A stretch of DNA of 64,000 bases from Paralithodes platypus (lineage: Eukaryota; Arthropoda; Malacostraca; Decapoda; Lithodidae), in NCBI GenBank assembly GCA_032716605.1, contig CM064518.1, positions 39,898,113 through 39,962,112 on the forward strand, read 5' to 3'. Made by a program: the position numbers and the translations under genes. Shown here one piece after another: positions 32,629 to 42,903 of this stretch. The notes under the pieces are model-generated. The model was not told the DNA's origin, made no database searches, and saw nothing but the letters and a program-made list of their open reading frames with translations. Position 1 is the first letter of the stretch. The number at the start of each line of letters is the position of its first letter.

Positions 32629-33016
32629 GGGTCGCTCTACTGGTGATCTTCTTTCATATCTTATTAACTCTTGGTCATCCTCCTTTCGGGACTTCGGTGA
32701 GACTTTTTCTATTGCACTAGACATATCGAAAGCTTTCGATAGAGTCTGGCACAAATCTTTAATTTCTAAACTACCCTCCTTCGGTTTGTATCCCTCCATC
32801 TGTGCCTTTGTCTCTAATTTCCTTTCCGGCCGTTCCATAGCCGCGGTTGTGGACGGCCATTGTTCACTTCTTCACCCTATAAACTCTGGTGTTCCTCAGG
32901 GCTCTGTCCTATCCCCTATTCTCTTTCGAATTTTTATAAATGATCTCCTTAACTGTACCTTAATTCCCATCCATTCATACGCAGAAGACTCAACCAACCT
33001 TACACTACTCCATTAG
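32627..33016 (+). pseudogene. LINE-J reverse transcriptase, 3' part with altered active site
   Basis: The frame resumes as KGRSTGDLLSYLINSWSSS, IALDISKAFDRVWHKSLI (block with the first catalytic Asp), NSGVPQGSVLSPILFRIFI and SYAEDSTNL. The active-site box that is normally Y/F-A-D-D reads Y-A-E-D here (codons 32978-32989, GAA for the first Asp). That would cripple catalysis. The frame ends at a TAG at 33014-33016, and the protein continues in another frame. Confidence 0.85.
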
Positions 33017-33830
33017 TTTTTCAGAACGCCCCAGCCAGCAATCCTTTAACGACAAACGTAATGAAGCCATAGAACTCTTAAATTCTGATCTAAATACTAT
33101 CTCCAATGGGGGCAGAGAAAACCTTGTTACCTTTAATGCTTCCAAAACCCAATTTCTCCATCTATCTACCCATCAGGATCTCCCAGCGGACTATCCCTTA
33201 TTCTTCAACAATACAAAAATCAACCCTTCATCTTCTCTCAATATTCTTGGTGCCTCTTTTTCTTCTGCTCTCATTTGGAAGGACCATATTACCAGTCTTG
33301 CTAAGGCAGCCTCCCAGAAGCTGGGTGTGCTCAACCGCCTTAGGGGGTTCTTTTCCCAAGCACAGCTTTTTGCTCTGTACAGGGGCATAGTGCATCCTTG
33401 TATTGAGTATTGTTCACATGTGTTGGGAGGTTCCTCTCAGACCGCTCTCCTAGACAAAGTTGAAAGGAAGGCCTTTCGTATCATTAACTCCCGTCCACTC
33501 ACCAACTCTCTGCAATCTCTCTCTCTCCGCCGCAATGTTGCATCTCTCTCGCTATTCTATCGCTACTATAATAATCAGTGTTCCTTACAGCTTTCCCAGT
33601 GCATACCACCTCCTTTACATAGGGCACGTGGTACCCGTCTTGCAACTCAATCCCACCCCTACTCTGTGCAACTCTCTAACCCAAGAGTGAAACGTTACTC
33701 TCAAACTTTCTTCTACTCAACAACTGAGCTCTGGAACTCTCTCCCAGAATCAGTCTTTCCCTCTTCCTATGACTTAAATTGCTTCAAACTCCGTGTGTCC
33801 AGGCATTTTGGCTCGATCGTCCCTTGATTT
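33017..33830 (+). pseudogene. LINE-J C-terminal region
   Basis: Blocks RNEAIELLNSDLNTISNGG, NLVTFNASKTQFLHLSTH, SSSLNILGASFSSALIWKDH, SLAKAASQKLGVLNRLRGFF, LYRGIVHPCIEYCSHVLGG, KAFRIINSRPLTNSLQSLSL, RRNVASLSLFYRYYNNQCS and FKLRVSRHFGSIVP follow in order, first in one frame and then, from 33327, in one clean frame to the stop at 33825-33827. The last 166 codons are intact. They closely resemble the antisense copy at 59018-59455. Confidence 0.85.
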
Positions 33831-33929
33831 TGGCCCTGTCACTCTTTCAACTATGGGGGGAGGCACTCGCTATAGGCAATTCTGCCTTTTGCCTCCCTCA
33901 ATCACATAGAAAAAAAAAAAAAAAAAAAA
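33831..33929 (+). other. LINE-J 3' UTR and poly-A tail
   Basis: TTTGGCCCTGTCACTCTTTC, a GGGGGGAGGCACTCGCTATA stretch and GGCAATTCTGCC-TTTTGCCTCCC, then A20. The GGCAnnnnTGCC inverted repeat (about 33878-33889) is kept in all eight copies in the window and may be a recognition hairpin. Confidence 0.7.
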
Positions 33930-34540
33930 CAATACCAGATTAGCTTTTGTGTTTCCTGAAGGCCACTTTTTTTTCTACGAGCTTGACTGTTGAGTATCAC
34001 TAAGAGGTAGTAACTGCAATCTAATAAAGTTCTGTCTTTTCACCTCTTTCAGAAAACATCAGTTCAAAGAGGATGACACTAGATTTTCGTCGAACTCTGT
34101 TAAAGGTAAGCCCATTTCAGTTTTGATTATGAGGATGCTAATGTCAAACTTGTTGCTTATTCAAGTAGCAGTTTTTGAAACAAGCTGCGTTTTTTCCCTT
34201 TAATCCCTTCACTACCATTACACAATTTTCATCATATTCAGGTTACCATTACACGATTTTCTTTAGTTTGTAATCTACCTATACTACTCAAATGGGTAAA
34301 TACAGTCTCACTAAACCCTCTTAGTAACATAAGTCTGTCTTAATCTTCAAGCAGCTAAATTACCACTTGCTAGGCACTCTCTACAAATATTATTATGGAA
34401 AGGGTATACAGAGTGTCCATAATAATGTACACTCTTCAATTAGGTATATTTGCAGTAATATACTCGCTTTATATAAGAGAATTAATGTATGACACTATTA
34501 GTACAACCAAATAATTATCTTACACATTTTATTATACCTT
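33930..34540. other. no gene seen; possible family T remnants
   Basis: AATCCCTTCACTACCATTAC at 34202 and ACCCTCTTAGTAACATAAG at 34315 look like eroded MITE ends. The rest is unique-looking. Confidence 0.4.
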
Positions 34541-34559
34541 TCTATTGTGTGCAGTGCTT

Positions 34560-34745
34560 AGCGTTCGAATTTGGGTCAGTGGTTGAATTTGGGGGAGTGG
34601 TCGAAATTGGGGGAGTGGTCAAATTTGGGTGAGTAGTCGAATTTAGGTGAGTAGTCGAATTTGGTTGAGTGGTCGAATTTAGGTGAGTGGACAAATTTGG
34701 GGCAGCGGTCGAATTTGAGTGTGAAGTCGAAGTGGCCAGTAACAG
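34560..34745. repeat. 18-bp minisatellite, array 1
   Basis: About nine or ten diverged units near GTGGTCGAATTTGGGTGA follow each other with an 18-bp period. Because 18 is divisible by three, the minus strand stays open and reads hexapeptides such as NSTTHP, NLTTPP, ISTTPP. I treat this as a by-product of the period. Confidence 0.82.
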
Positions 34746-34892
34746 GATGGTACCCACTACATTGTCACCTTATTTTGTTTAATTCAACTCATACATTATA
34801 GAGATAACGGTATATTAAATGTTAGGAGTAAACTCCCTAAATCCCTTATTGCAGTCATCCAATCATGACATGTTATGTTATTAAGTTATTTA

Positions 34893-34893
<1 letters not shown>
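34746..34893. other. flank shared with 35195-35290
   Basis: CAGTAACAGGATGGTACCCACT and the following TTTCG/TTCAACTC-type sequence resemble the stretch after array 2, so the arrays lie in a larger duplicated unit. Confidence 0.5.

Positions 34894-34978
<85 letters not shown>
34894..34978. repeat. (TG)42 microsatellite
   Basis: Eighty-five bases of pure TG repeat between the two 18-bp arrays. Confidence 0.95.
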
Positions 34979-34981
<3 letters not shown>

Positions 34982-35084
34982 TGAAGTTCTTAGGTAACCA
35001 GTGAGCTCGGAAAGTATTGTGAAGATCGACAAAAACCTGTTCATGATGATTTTTTGGAAGGGTTGTTAGAGAGGGGTGAGTCTT

Positions 35085-35200
35085 TAAAATGGGCTGAACT
35101 TTCGAATTTGGGCAAGCAGTTGAATTTGGGTGAACAATCAAATTTGGGTGTGCGGTTGAATTGGGCTGAACGGTCCAATTTGGCGAGCACTTGAATCGGA
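35085..35200. repeat. 18-bp minisatellite, array 2
   Basis: About six diverged units (TTGGGCAAGCAGTTGAAT, TTGGGTGAACAATCAAAT, TTGGGTGTGCGGTTGAAT). The sequence before it (AGGTAACCAGTGAGCTCGG) recurs at about 35373 as AGATAACCAGTATATTC, which suggests a third unit of the duplication with its array lost. Confidence 0.75.
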
Positions 35201-35470
35201 CACTAACATAATGACATCCACTGAATGTAGTCACAAAATTTCGATTAATTTCGACTCTAAATTTTAGACATAACAACATCTTAGATTTCAGGGGTTGAAA
35301 ATTAAGGTCATAAAGCAGCTAATTGGGGCTATTCAAGTATCACCATCACCAATTTGTTGTGTGAATACCTTAGATAACCAGTATATTCTTATGATTATCG
35401 AGTACAAAGTTCTCATGTTAATTTTGGTAGTTGTTCGTTTATGGGGGTGTAAAAGGTACGAATGGTGGGA

Positions 35471-35487
35471 GGGAGGGGGGGGGGGGG
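35471..35487. repeat. poly-G run
   Basis: GGAGGGAGGG followed by about 11 G residues. Confidence 0.8.
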
Positions 35488-35489
35488 AT

Positions 35490-36735
35490 GAGATATTGGC
35501 CAACATTTTAGTTGCGCCATTTCTGGTAGTGAATGCAGGTGTTTTTATATTATTTATTTATTCATTCATTTATTTTTTAGAAATCTTGCTGACAAATATG
35601 GATATAAGCAGATAGACAGACAAGGACGGTAACATCATTTCAGCAATCTACATTTGGCAGAGACAACTATTCTCTCTCGTTCAATTTCGATACCGTTTCA
35701 AAATTTGAAGGAAATACAACAATCGGCGACTGTATCAATCCACCGCCTCGTATATTTGTAGTGTTTTATCGTCCATCTTATTCTCTTACCCAATTATATA
35801 ACAGATCGGAGCGGCAATCAGGACCCCTCTTAAGATGCGCTTCCCAGGAATTGAAATCTATCTCAGAGCCGTGTAGAGAATAGTTTGGTCCGGAGGAAGG
35901 AGGGAATTAGGTGGAAGAAGCAGAGGACTAGCAAGAGAGGGAGTGAAATTTGTGTATGGCAATAGAAGAATCAGAAATGAGAGGAGACATAATTTATAAG
36001 GATCAAAATTATTTAGTTGGATGAGTCATGAAAAGATAAAAGGAGACGGAGGAAATGGAAAGGGAATAGTGAAGAGTTGGTATATTATTAGATTAACATA
36101 GATGATGAAATAAAAATAAGGGGATTACGTCATCCGTCCACCTATCACTTCGGCTCCTCAGGAGTGGGGTTTTAGGGAGGGCAGTCCCAGTTTTGAAAGT
36201 TAGATTAGCTAGCATAGTTTTCATAATGACAGAATGACAATATTGACCAGATAAATTATATCTTATTGTTCGAAAGTTCGCTCCATTAGCGGCTGATTAC
36301 CTTTACAGTTAATGGAAACATAAGGAAATGCTATGCCTCTGTATCTATTTTATTAATACCAAGTGTTGACAATTGACAGCATATTAAACTATGCAGTCAG
36401 CCGTAACAAAATTAAATTAAATATATACATAAATTAAAGAATAAATAATTTAATATAAATATATGTATATAATCTAATAAATAAATTTGACTGGAATCGT
36501 AGTGACTATGGACTAGGGTGACTGCAGGCCCCAATGGTTATACAAAGTTGAGGAGGAAGGTGAATTATATAAACAGGTAAGTAGGGATATGGAGGGAATT
36601 AGATGGAGAGGGGAGGAAGAATGGTGGGAAGCGAGGAGGTGGCTGAAGATGGTAATTAGGAAACGGGAAGAGGGTTGGACATTACAAAATAAAATAGTGA
36701 AGGGAAAAAAAGTAGACCGAAAGCATGTGTGGAGA
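35490..36735. other. no gene seen
   Basis: AT-rich in part. A purine-rich segment lies at 35890-36130. No feature recognised. Confidence 0.45.
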
Positions 36736-36905
36736 CAGAGAGAGAGTTACACAGAGTTACACAGATACTCAGACCACACACACATTGCGGTCCCTACTAG
36801 GTGGTTCGGCCTTAATACTATTAGACAGGGACAGTTTATGGTAGAAGAATATGACAGCAAAGTAAAAGACTCTCTCACCACCCTCCGCTTCCTCCGGCTA
36901 TAAAG
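36736..36905 (+). repeat. family D repeat, copy 3
   Basis: A short GA run, then TTACACAGAGTTACACAG, ATACTCAGACCACACACACA, TTGCGGTCCCTACTAGGTGG, TTCGGCCTTAATACTATTAG and CTCTCACCACCCTCCGCTTC to CTCCGGC. Same order as copies 1 and 2. Confidence 0.6.
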
Positions 36906-37042
36906 CCATACCGGAAAATAGTATGAAATATAACCTTATGGGTCAGGAAATGCCCACAAGGAAAGTTTATATAGAATATAGAAAGAAATTAGTCTGATAT
37001 GGAATTTACACTTACCTACTGATTCATTCATATCAATCCAAT

Positions 37043-37046
<4 letters not shown>

Positions 37047-37084
<38 letters not shown>
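37047..37084. repeat. (GA)n microsatellite
   Basis: Thirty-eight bases of GA repeat. Confidence 0.92.
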
Positions 37085-37092
<8 letters not shown>

Positions 37093-37397
37093 ATAAACCG
37101 TTCCCGAGACATCAAAACTGGAACCAAGAAATCGGGACCAAATTCGTGAAAGAGAGAGACGAAGGGAAGTGTCGTCTCCGATTTTTTCCGCCCTCTTCTT
37201 TTTTTACCAGGGGAGACTTCGAAGGCCAAGATGAAGTACCCAATTACTGAGAGACAACACAAGCTGGGGAGTCCTGGGGGGGAGGCGATCATCATGTTTG
37301 GAAGGGGGGTGATCACGGTTTGGGGGGAGACTGTGGGAGGGGGGTTAATCTTAATGGACCACTATGAAAGAAGCCGGAAAGATTATAACATTGACAT

Positions 37398-37452
37398 GAG
37401 AGGAGTGGCTGAGTGGTAATAGAACTGATACGGATTCGATTCCCGGTCAATC
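37398..37452 (+). other. tRNA-like sequence, internally deleted
   Basis: TGGCTGAGTGGT at 37406-37417 fits a pol III box A and GGATTCGATTCC at 37432-37443 fits a box B with one mismatch. They are about 27 bp apart where an intact tRNA needs about 43, so the anticodon arm is missing. This is probably a decayed SINE head or tRNA pseudogene. Confidence 0.4.
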
Positions 37453-38387
37453 GAGTGGATATACTAATGGGAATCAACAGGAGTATTCATAATATATCTA
37501 AATCAGCTGATATAGAAATACGGAATTGTAACTAAATACAGTCCTTTCAATGGCCCGTAATAACTCATCAGAAACCTTACGGTTTTACCTATCAAATGTA
37601 GATGTCTTCATGGACAATTTCAGATTTGGGTGGCCTTGATGACCATCAGGACTTTGTTTCTATCCATTAGTCACGTGATTCGAATATGTTCGCAACTGTG
37701 AGGACGCCTTAAAGTGCTGTACTTTAAGTATATTATTTATTTGCCCACGTTTCAATTTAGTTCTAAGTACAATCTAAGAGTTAGTGCCATGACAATAATA
37801 TTTAAGTGCAATGTGTATCGTAAAGTGCATTATAATATACATGATATAGCTTCACACCATGGCACTGAGGACAGATACCCTTCAGTACATACGTCCTCTT
37901 ATCATTTACACCGATAGTTATGACAAGTCATAAGAATACTCCTGTTGTTACCATCTATAGGAACCAATGGAGCCAACGTTAGGCGTAAATGTTATGTGTG
38001 TAACTTTATATTTAATTGTCTCTTAAAAACGAGGTCTATTAAAGATGCAATTGATTGTTTATGTTATTGGTGTTGGCTATTTGGGACACGTATTATTTTG
38101 ATTTATTTCAATATTAGTTGGCATACGGATCTATAACACAACAGGCAATAATCCAGCCTTTTGAAAGCCAGGGAACGACTCAGATTACATGGTATAGATA
38201 AATGGCGGAATTTAATCCCTATGCAGGTCAATGCATAATATTAATGATAATATATGGTCTTATCCACTCCAAACACCTTTGTTATAATGAAAACAAACTC
38301 ATTAATTCACCTTAAAACTATATATACACCTATGAAATCATTAAATGCAGTCATTACCTTAAAGCAATTGTCCCATTATCATCTATC
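37453..38387. other. AT-rich sequence, no gene seen
   Basis: No recognisable feature. Confidence 0.45.
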
Positions 38388-38860
38388 TATCTATCTATTG
38401 CCTGACGCCGTGATCCCCGAAGGGGTGGCCACGAACGAACCGCCCCCATGCACCTCTGTCCCCAGTCAGTCGACGCCCCTCCCCCCAACCAGCACCGCCT
38501 TCGTTCATGTACTTCCTCACTCCATCCTTCCACCTCTCATTCGGTCTACCTCTCCCTCTCTGTCCCTCCACCTCGCTCTTAGTCATTCTCTCGCTTTCCA
38601 TACGTTCCATATGGCCGAACCATCTCAAGTTGTTCCTTTTCACACTTTCCAGCACATCTACCTCCACACCACACCTCCTTCTTACTTCCTCATTAGTCTG
38701 TCTATCCCTCCATGTAACTCCGCACGCACTCCTTAAGTAATTCATTTCCACTGCTCTCACTCTTGGTCTGAGTCTCTCAACCAACGTCCATGCTTCGCTT
38801 CCGTAAGTCAGTGTCGGAATTACCACACTGTCATGCAAGGATTCTTCACTTCCATGCCAT
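38384..38860 (-). pseudogene. LINE-B copy 2, C-terminal region and 3' end
   Basis: On the minus strand: LHDSVVIPTLTYGSEAWTL, RAVEMNYLRSACGVTWRDR, NEEVRRRCGVEVDVLESV, RNNLRWFGHMERMESERM, RGRGRPNERWKDGVRKYM, then GAWGRFVRGHPFGDHG and a stop. The frame is open for 147 codons from 38838. The 3' UTR is very short: CCACCCCTTCGGGGATCACG, GCGTCAGGCAA, then TAGATAGATAGATA. A CCCC-TTC-GGGG hairpin just before the GATA tail matches the tail design of other LINE/SINE copies in the window. Confidence 0.85.
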
Positions 38861-39404
38861 TATCATGCCTTGGCAAATATACAGCTACGGACATTAAAAG
38901 CCCACTGTCATCAAACTTCATTTCATATATTCTTACTTAATTAATTAGGCACAATATGTTGAGTACATTTTTGACGGATGGTTACATTATAATTATTCAA
39001 TGGTTACCTCAGTATATATGGATGAATTATTGAGTAGCGGAAAATAGAAAGTAAGACTCCACCGATAACTTCTTACTTCCAAAGTCACATACATTTGTCT
39101 AATGATCAAAACAATTAAGAGTAGCTATTAGTTTCTGATGCAGAATTCAGTATCTAGATCTCATTAATTAGTTGTTAAAAATACGATTCACAATGTCGTT
39201 TATTCCTAGAAATAATAGCAAAATATTATTAACACTGCTGATTCATCTTTAACGAAAAAATTATGTCATATCAACTAGTAATTTATTCTGATTTACTATG
39301 CTAGTTAATATAACACATAACAAGCTGTGATAGGTATATATTGTACATGTTTATTTTTTAATCATGTGGAATTCACGAAATCACTTGGTTTGTGCCATCG
39401 AGCC
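38861..39404. other. AT-rich sequence, no gene seen
   Basis: No recognisable feature. Confidence 0.45.
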
Positions 39405-39605
39405 TTTAACAATTTTAGTCCTATTAGGTTTTTTACCACTATATTGTGGATAGCATTCTTGGAAAGCCCTTTACGAATCAAAGGGGTAATTCTATCTCAT
39501 TGAACCTTTTGACAACCATAATAATTTCCTAGCCTGAATAAAATCGAGTAATCAAAGCCAGCACTTAATGAAGTAACCCGTCATCTTAAACTGAAAAGGT
39601 TATTG
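39405..39605. mobile_element. family T MITE, diverged copy
   Basis: The left end TTTAACAATTTTAGTCCTAT is mutated. Internal TGAACCTTTTGACAACCATA and CTAGCCTGAATAAAATCGAG and the right end CGTCATCTTAAACTGAAAAGG match the family in order. Length about 200 bp. Confidence 0.5.
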
Positions 39606-39663
39606 GTTCACTGCATTATAAAACTTTCCGTTCCTAATTCATTTGACATTTGCACTTCAGAGA

Positions 39664-39706
39664 TGTAGGCCTACGTGAGTAGTACGTGAGTAGTACGTGA
39701 GTAGTA
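39664..39706. repeat. 11-12 bp tandem repeat, three copies
   Basis: ACGTGAGTAGT is repeated three times. Confidence 0.85.
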
Positions 39707-39730
39707 TTTTGAAAGTACCAACAGTTTACC

Positions 39731-40028
39731 TACCATCACAACTATCATCACAAAAAACACACAACCAAAGCCACCCACCATCCCCACCACATTAAGTGAG
39801 ACACAAATACAAAAAAATATCATCAGGATATCGAGTTGTTTTCATTTAAACACACACACACACCTATACCACAAAGCCACCCGTAGCAACTACCATCACA
39901 ACTACCACCACAACTACCGCATAATTACCATACCAACACAACCACAACCACCCACCACCACCTCCACCCAACAAAGTGAAACCCAAACACACCGCTATTA
40001 TCATCAGGATATTGAGTTCTTATCATTT
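39731..40028. repeat. tandem duplication rich in CA and ACC
   Basis: Two copies of roughly 120-140 bp, each starting ACCATCACAACTA and ending ATCATCAGGATAT-GAGTT then TCATTT (39731-39848 and 39891-40027). The middles differ by expansion of ACC and ACA words. Confidence 0.7.
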
Positions 40029-40319
40029 CCCGATGGCAGCTAGATAAGGGCGCCGCAGGAAATTAAGACAGACGCCGAAGGAGACGCAGAGGAAGGGGAT
40101 GAAGGTGGATAAAAATGTGATAACGAGGGGCGGGGTGATAATGGTGGTGGGAAGAGATGATTCGGGTGATGACGCCGATACAATAATTAGGTAGAGTACG
40201 TTGCAGTTCGTTTCGTTTAGTTCCTTGTAAGTTTGTCCAATAATCAGAGACTGGTGTTCGTATCGCCACTAGCTCAAAGATTACGACGATACAAACAATA
40301 TCAATATATCTTGCTCCCA

Positions 40320-41350
40320 CCTGCGTTTAGTTGGGAGGTGAAAAGTTCGATGAACATTCAAAAGTTTCGCTGGTACCCAAATCTTCGAATAGGGAGCAAA
40401 TAGTTTGGCCAGACAGCCAAAAATTCGTCTAGAAGAACAAAATATGGTCTGGAGAGCAAACAATTCTGCCGGTCAGTAGAACAATTACACGGGTAGCCAA
40501 AATTACGACGGAAAAACTCGATTACTCTAGTCGTTAGTGAGTTATAGAGGCTAATGTTCAGGAGTTTAGGTCTACTTACTTGGAACAGGGTATAATAATC
40601 AACTGGACAGCCAAATGTTCGCGGGGTCATACATTTCGTTTGGGCGCCCTGACATAAACAATGTTAATCAAGCAGCCCTAAGTCTGGCCAGGAGGTCAAA
40701 AGTTTGGTGGAGTTGCCAAAAGTATGACAGGGCAGCTAAATGTTTACCCAGGCAACCAAAAGTTTTTTTGTCTGATCAGTTATGTCCTGGCCACTACAGT
40801 ATACCCCAGTACTGTTGGCTTCCCTACTGAATTCATGGCTATCCGACCGAAATTTGGTTGCCCAGCTGTAGTTATGCTGCTTATCTGAACTTTTGGTCAA
40901 ATGGGTACACAACTGACAGCCCATCCAAACTCTTGATCTCTCGGATGAACAACCCTCTTCTGGTGCCCCAGCAATTTTTTCACTGTTCTGCTAAACCTTG
41001 GCCATTCGGCAAAAGTTTTGTATTTTTGGCCAGACTTTTGAATGCCCTGGTAAACTTGTGGGCAGCCTCCTTATGCATTTGCCAGCCTCTAATGTAATTA
41101 TTTCTGTCCCGTCGAATATATGACTACCCGACCGATATTATGGATGACCAGCCACATATTTGGCCAACGGGTCAACCAAACGAGCTGTTGACTACCTAGC
41201 CACAGTCTTGGCTGTGTGGTCGAATTTCTGGACGCCCGGGTGAACGTTTAGCTCTCCAGTACTCCTCTTGGCCTTACCGCCGAATGTTGGTTACTCCGTC
41301 CAATTTTTGACTGCCCGATTCAAATTTGTGCCACCCGTTTGACTAATTTG
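40320..41350. repeat. degenerate 20-bp minisatellite with internal inversion
   Basis: Units near GTTTGGCCGGGCAGCCAAAA repeat every 19-21 bp from 40335 to about 40780 (examples GTTTGGTGGAGTTGCCAAAA, GTATGACAGGGCAGCTAAAT, GTTTACCCAGGCAACCAAAA). From about 40800 to 41345 the units run in the opposite orientation (GAAATTTGGTTGCCCAGC, CTTTTGGTCAAATGGG). The units are strongly diverged. A family P MITE end (40515-40600) interrupts the first half. Confidence 0.7.
40515..40600 (+). mobile_element. family P MITE, right-end fragment
   Basis: TCGATTACTCTAGTCGTTAG, TGAGTTATAGAGGCTAATG, TTCAGGAGTTTAGGTCTACT and TACTTGGAACAGGGTATA match the right ends at 42830-42903 and 45955-46027. Confidence 0.7.
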
Positions 41351-41374
41351 CCTTCTGTCCACAATGAGGGAAAT

Positions 41375-41675
41375 CGGGAGGAATACTGCTATTACCCAAC
41401 TTGCAACACAATCCCACCCCTACTTTGTGCATCTCTCCAATCCAACAGTGAAATTATATTCCCAATATGTCTTCTATTCAATAGCTGAGTTTTGGAACTC
41501 TCTACTTGAATGCATCTCTCCCTCATCCTATGACTTAAATTGCTTCAAACTCTGTGTGTACAGGACATTTGGCTCGTACATTCCTTGATTTTGGCCCTGT
41601 CACGCTTTCAATTTTGGGGGCAGGCACTCGTTACAGGCAGTTTTGCCTTTTGTCTCCCTCATCCACATAGAAAAA
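41375..41675 (+). mobile_element. LINE-J 3' end fragment
   Basis: The frame reads ITQLATQSHPYFVHLSNPTV, EFWNSLLECISPSSYDLN and CFKLCVYRTFGSYIP, then a stop and the 3' UTR with GGCAGTTTTGCC-TTTTGTCTCCC and a short A run. It is the last 70 codons of LINE-J, in one frame, with substitutions. Strongly 5'-truncated. Confidence 0.82.
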
Positions 41676-42301
41676 ATACATGTGTATAAAAATGAAACAC
41701 AGAAACATCAGTGTTTACACGGTGAACGGTTATTGTTTAGATACCAGTCCAAGTGATCCCAGATGTGTTGCTGAAAAACGTTTTGACTATATAAACAATG
41801 ACGATAAGAATTCTCCTGTGATACTCCCTTTAGCCAAGACAATAATAGCTATAGCGTTGGACTAACTTATATATTTTGTTTTCATCTGGCGGAAAATGCC
41901 ATCCCTTAGCAGCTGATTTGTTGATACTTATTGGAAAAATAAGATACAACAATGTCTCACATTATCTTAATGGTTTTAGAAAGTAACTGCATATTTGATT
42001 ACACTATCTTCGTAATAACTGAGTAATCAATATGGAGACAAGGTAATTAATGCTAGCTTATACAAAGTAATACAGATACGTTCAGTACGATGAGGTATGT
42101 CTAACTGTTTTACTTGTTCCCATTAGACGATTTATTTTAATAAGTCTGTAATAATCTTTGATTTTTTTTTAAACTTCTGAATACTTTTCTAAGCTTTTGG
42201 AACACATTTAAGAGGCTTATGATAAAAATGTATTGCAATGTAATCAGCTTACGAATGATGAATTGGTAATGGGGTATTGGGGTACTTTTTCACATATTCT
42301 T
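41676..42301. other. AT-rich sequence with possible family T relic
   Basis: GTTCCCATTAGACGATTTATTT near 42116 resembles the family T interior. No gene seen. Confidence 0.4.
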
Positions 42302-42378
42302 TTAACCCTCAAGAAATAGTATGATGTCAGTTACAATAATACAGTATGTATAACAAATCTTAGTACAGAGAGGGTTAA
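42302..42378. mobile_element. short family T MITE, 69 bp between TTAA sites
   Basis: TTAACCCTCAAGAAATAGTA, ATGATGTC, then CTTAGTACAGAGAGGGTTAA. Both termini and both TTAA sites (42302-42305, 42375-42378) are present with most of the interior missing, so this looks like an internal deletion derivative. Confidence 0.55.
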
Positions 42379-42544
42379 TGTAAAAATATGATATTAGGAG
42401 AAAATTAAGGAATACTGTATATGGAAATATTGATTGGAGTGTAAAATAGTAAATACTTTGTTATATATTAATCAAATAACAGCTTTATTTGATTCTGGCT
42501 ACCTTTAGACGATTATAGACAGACTAGGATGGATCTCTGGGAGT

Positions 42545-42691
42545 TATAGGAATTATTATGTTCTCTCCACCAACCAACTTTACTCCTAAAGTCATTAATG
42601 AAATTAACAAACACATGTGGCAGTCCGGGGATTCGAACCTAGGATGCTCACATCGAAAATCAACACACTTATGCATTGCACCACGAAGACC
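42545..42691 (-). mobile_element. tRNA-derived SINE
   Basis: The minus strand starts GGTCTTCGTGGTGCAATGCA (box A region), has GGTTCGAATCC (box B, 42629-42639, exact) at near-canonical tRNA spacing and ends the tRNA-like part at 42621. The order CGTGG, AATG, ATAAG, TTTTCGA fits a tRNA-Arg(TCG) ancestor. The acceptor and T stems are imperfect, so it is not a working tRNA. A body of about 75 bp follows (GTGTTTGTTAATTTCATTAA, AGTTGGTTGGTGG), shared with 55556-55632. Confidence 0.7.
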
Positions 42692-42722
42692 GTATCATTT
42701 AGCTGCATGACTTCTATGTATT

Positions 42723-42903
42723 CAGAAATCGTGAACCCTAACCTATGTAACTCAAAAGGGGCTAGAGCAAATAGGCTGTATGTGTCCACACCTATTCCAT
42801 GGCTGACCCATCTCAAATGGTAGGATTATTAGTTCGATTTACTCTAGTCGTTAGTGAGTTATAGAGGTTAATGTTCAGGAGTTTACTTGGAACAGGGTAT
42901 AGT
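42723..42903 (+). mobile_element. family P MITE, nearly complete
   Basis: GTGAACCCTAACCTATGTAA, GGGGCTAGAGCAAATAGGCT, CCATGGCTGACCCATCTCAA and TACTTGGAACAGGGTA follow the full copy at 45820-46027 in order. The extreme left end is lost. Confidence 0.7.

Larger units (their letters stand above)
30990..33929 (+). mobile_element. LINE-J non-LTR retrotransposon, longest copy
   Basis: This runs from a decayed endonuclease C-terminal part through the RT and the C-terminal region to a 3' UTR ending in a 20-base A tail (33910-33929). A TTAA-flanked insertion of 464 bp (32161-32624) splits the RT. The start is 5'-truncated or eroded. The protein style (SSDHKLIS endonuclease end, YGPDGVPP, GVPQGSVLS, IEYCSHVLGG) places it in the jockey/CR1 assemblage. 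At least two frameshifts make it inactive. Confidence 0.88.

Noticed and set aside
34542..34757. NSTTHP-type hexapeptide repeat protein on the minus strand
   Set aside because: An 18-bp minisatellite leaves frames open by arithmetic. No start context, signal peptide or flanking coding sequence is seen.
37398..37452. Functional tRNA gene
   Set aside because: Box A and box B are about 27 bp apart, so the anticodon arm is missing.
42621..42691. Functional tRNA-Arg gene
   Set aside because: Acceptor and T stems carry mismatches and the sequence continues into a repeated SINE body.
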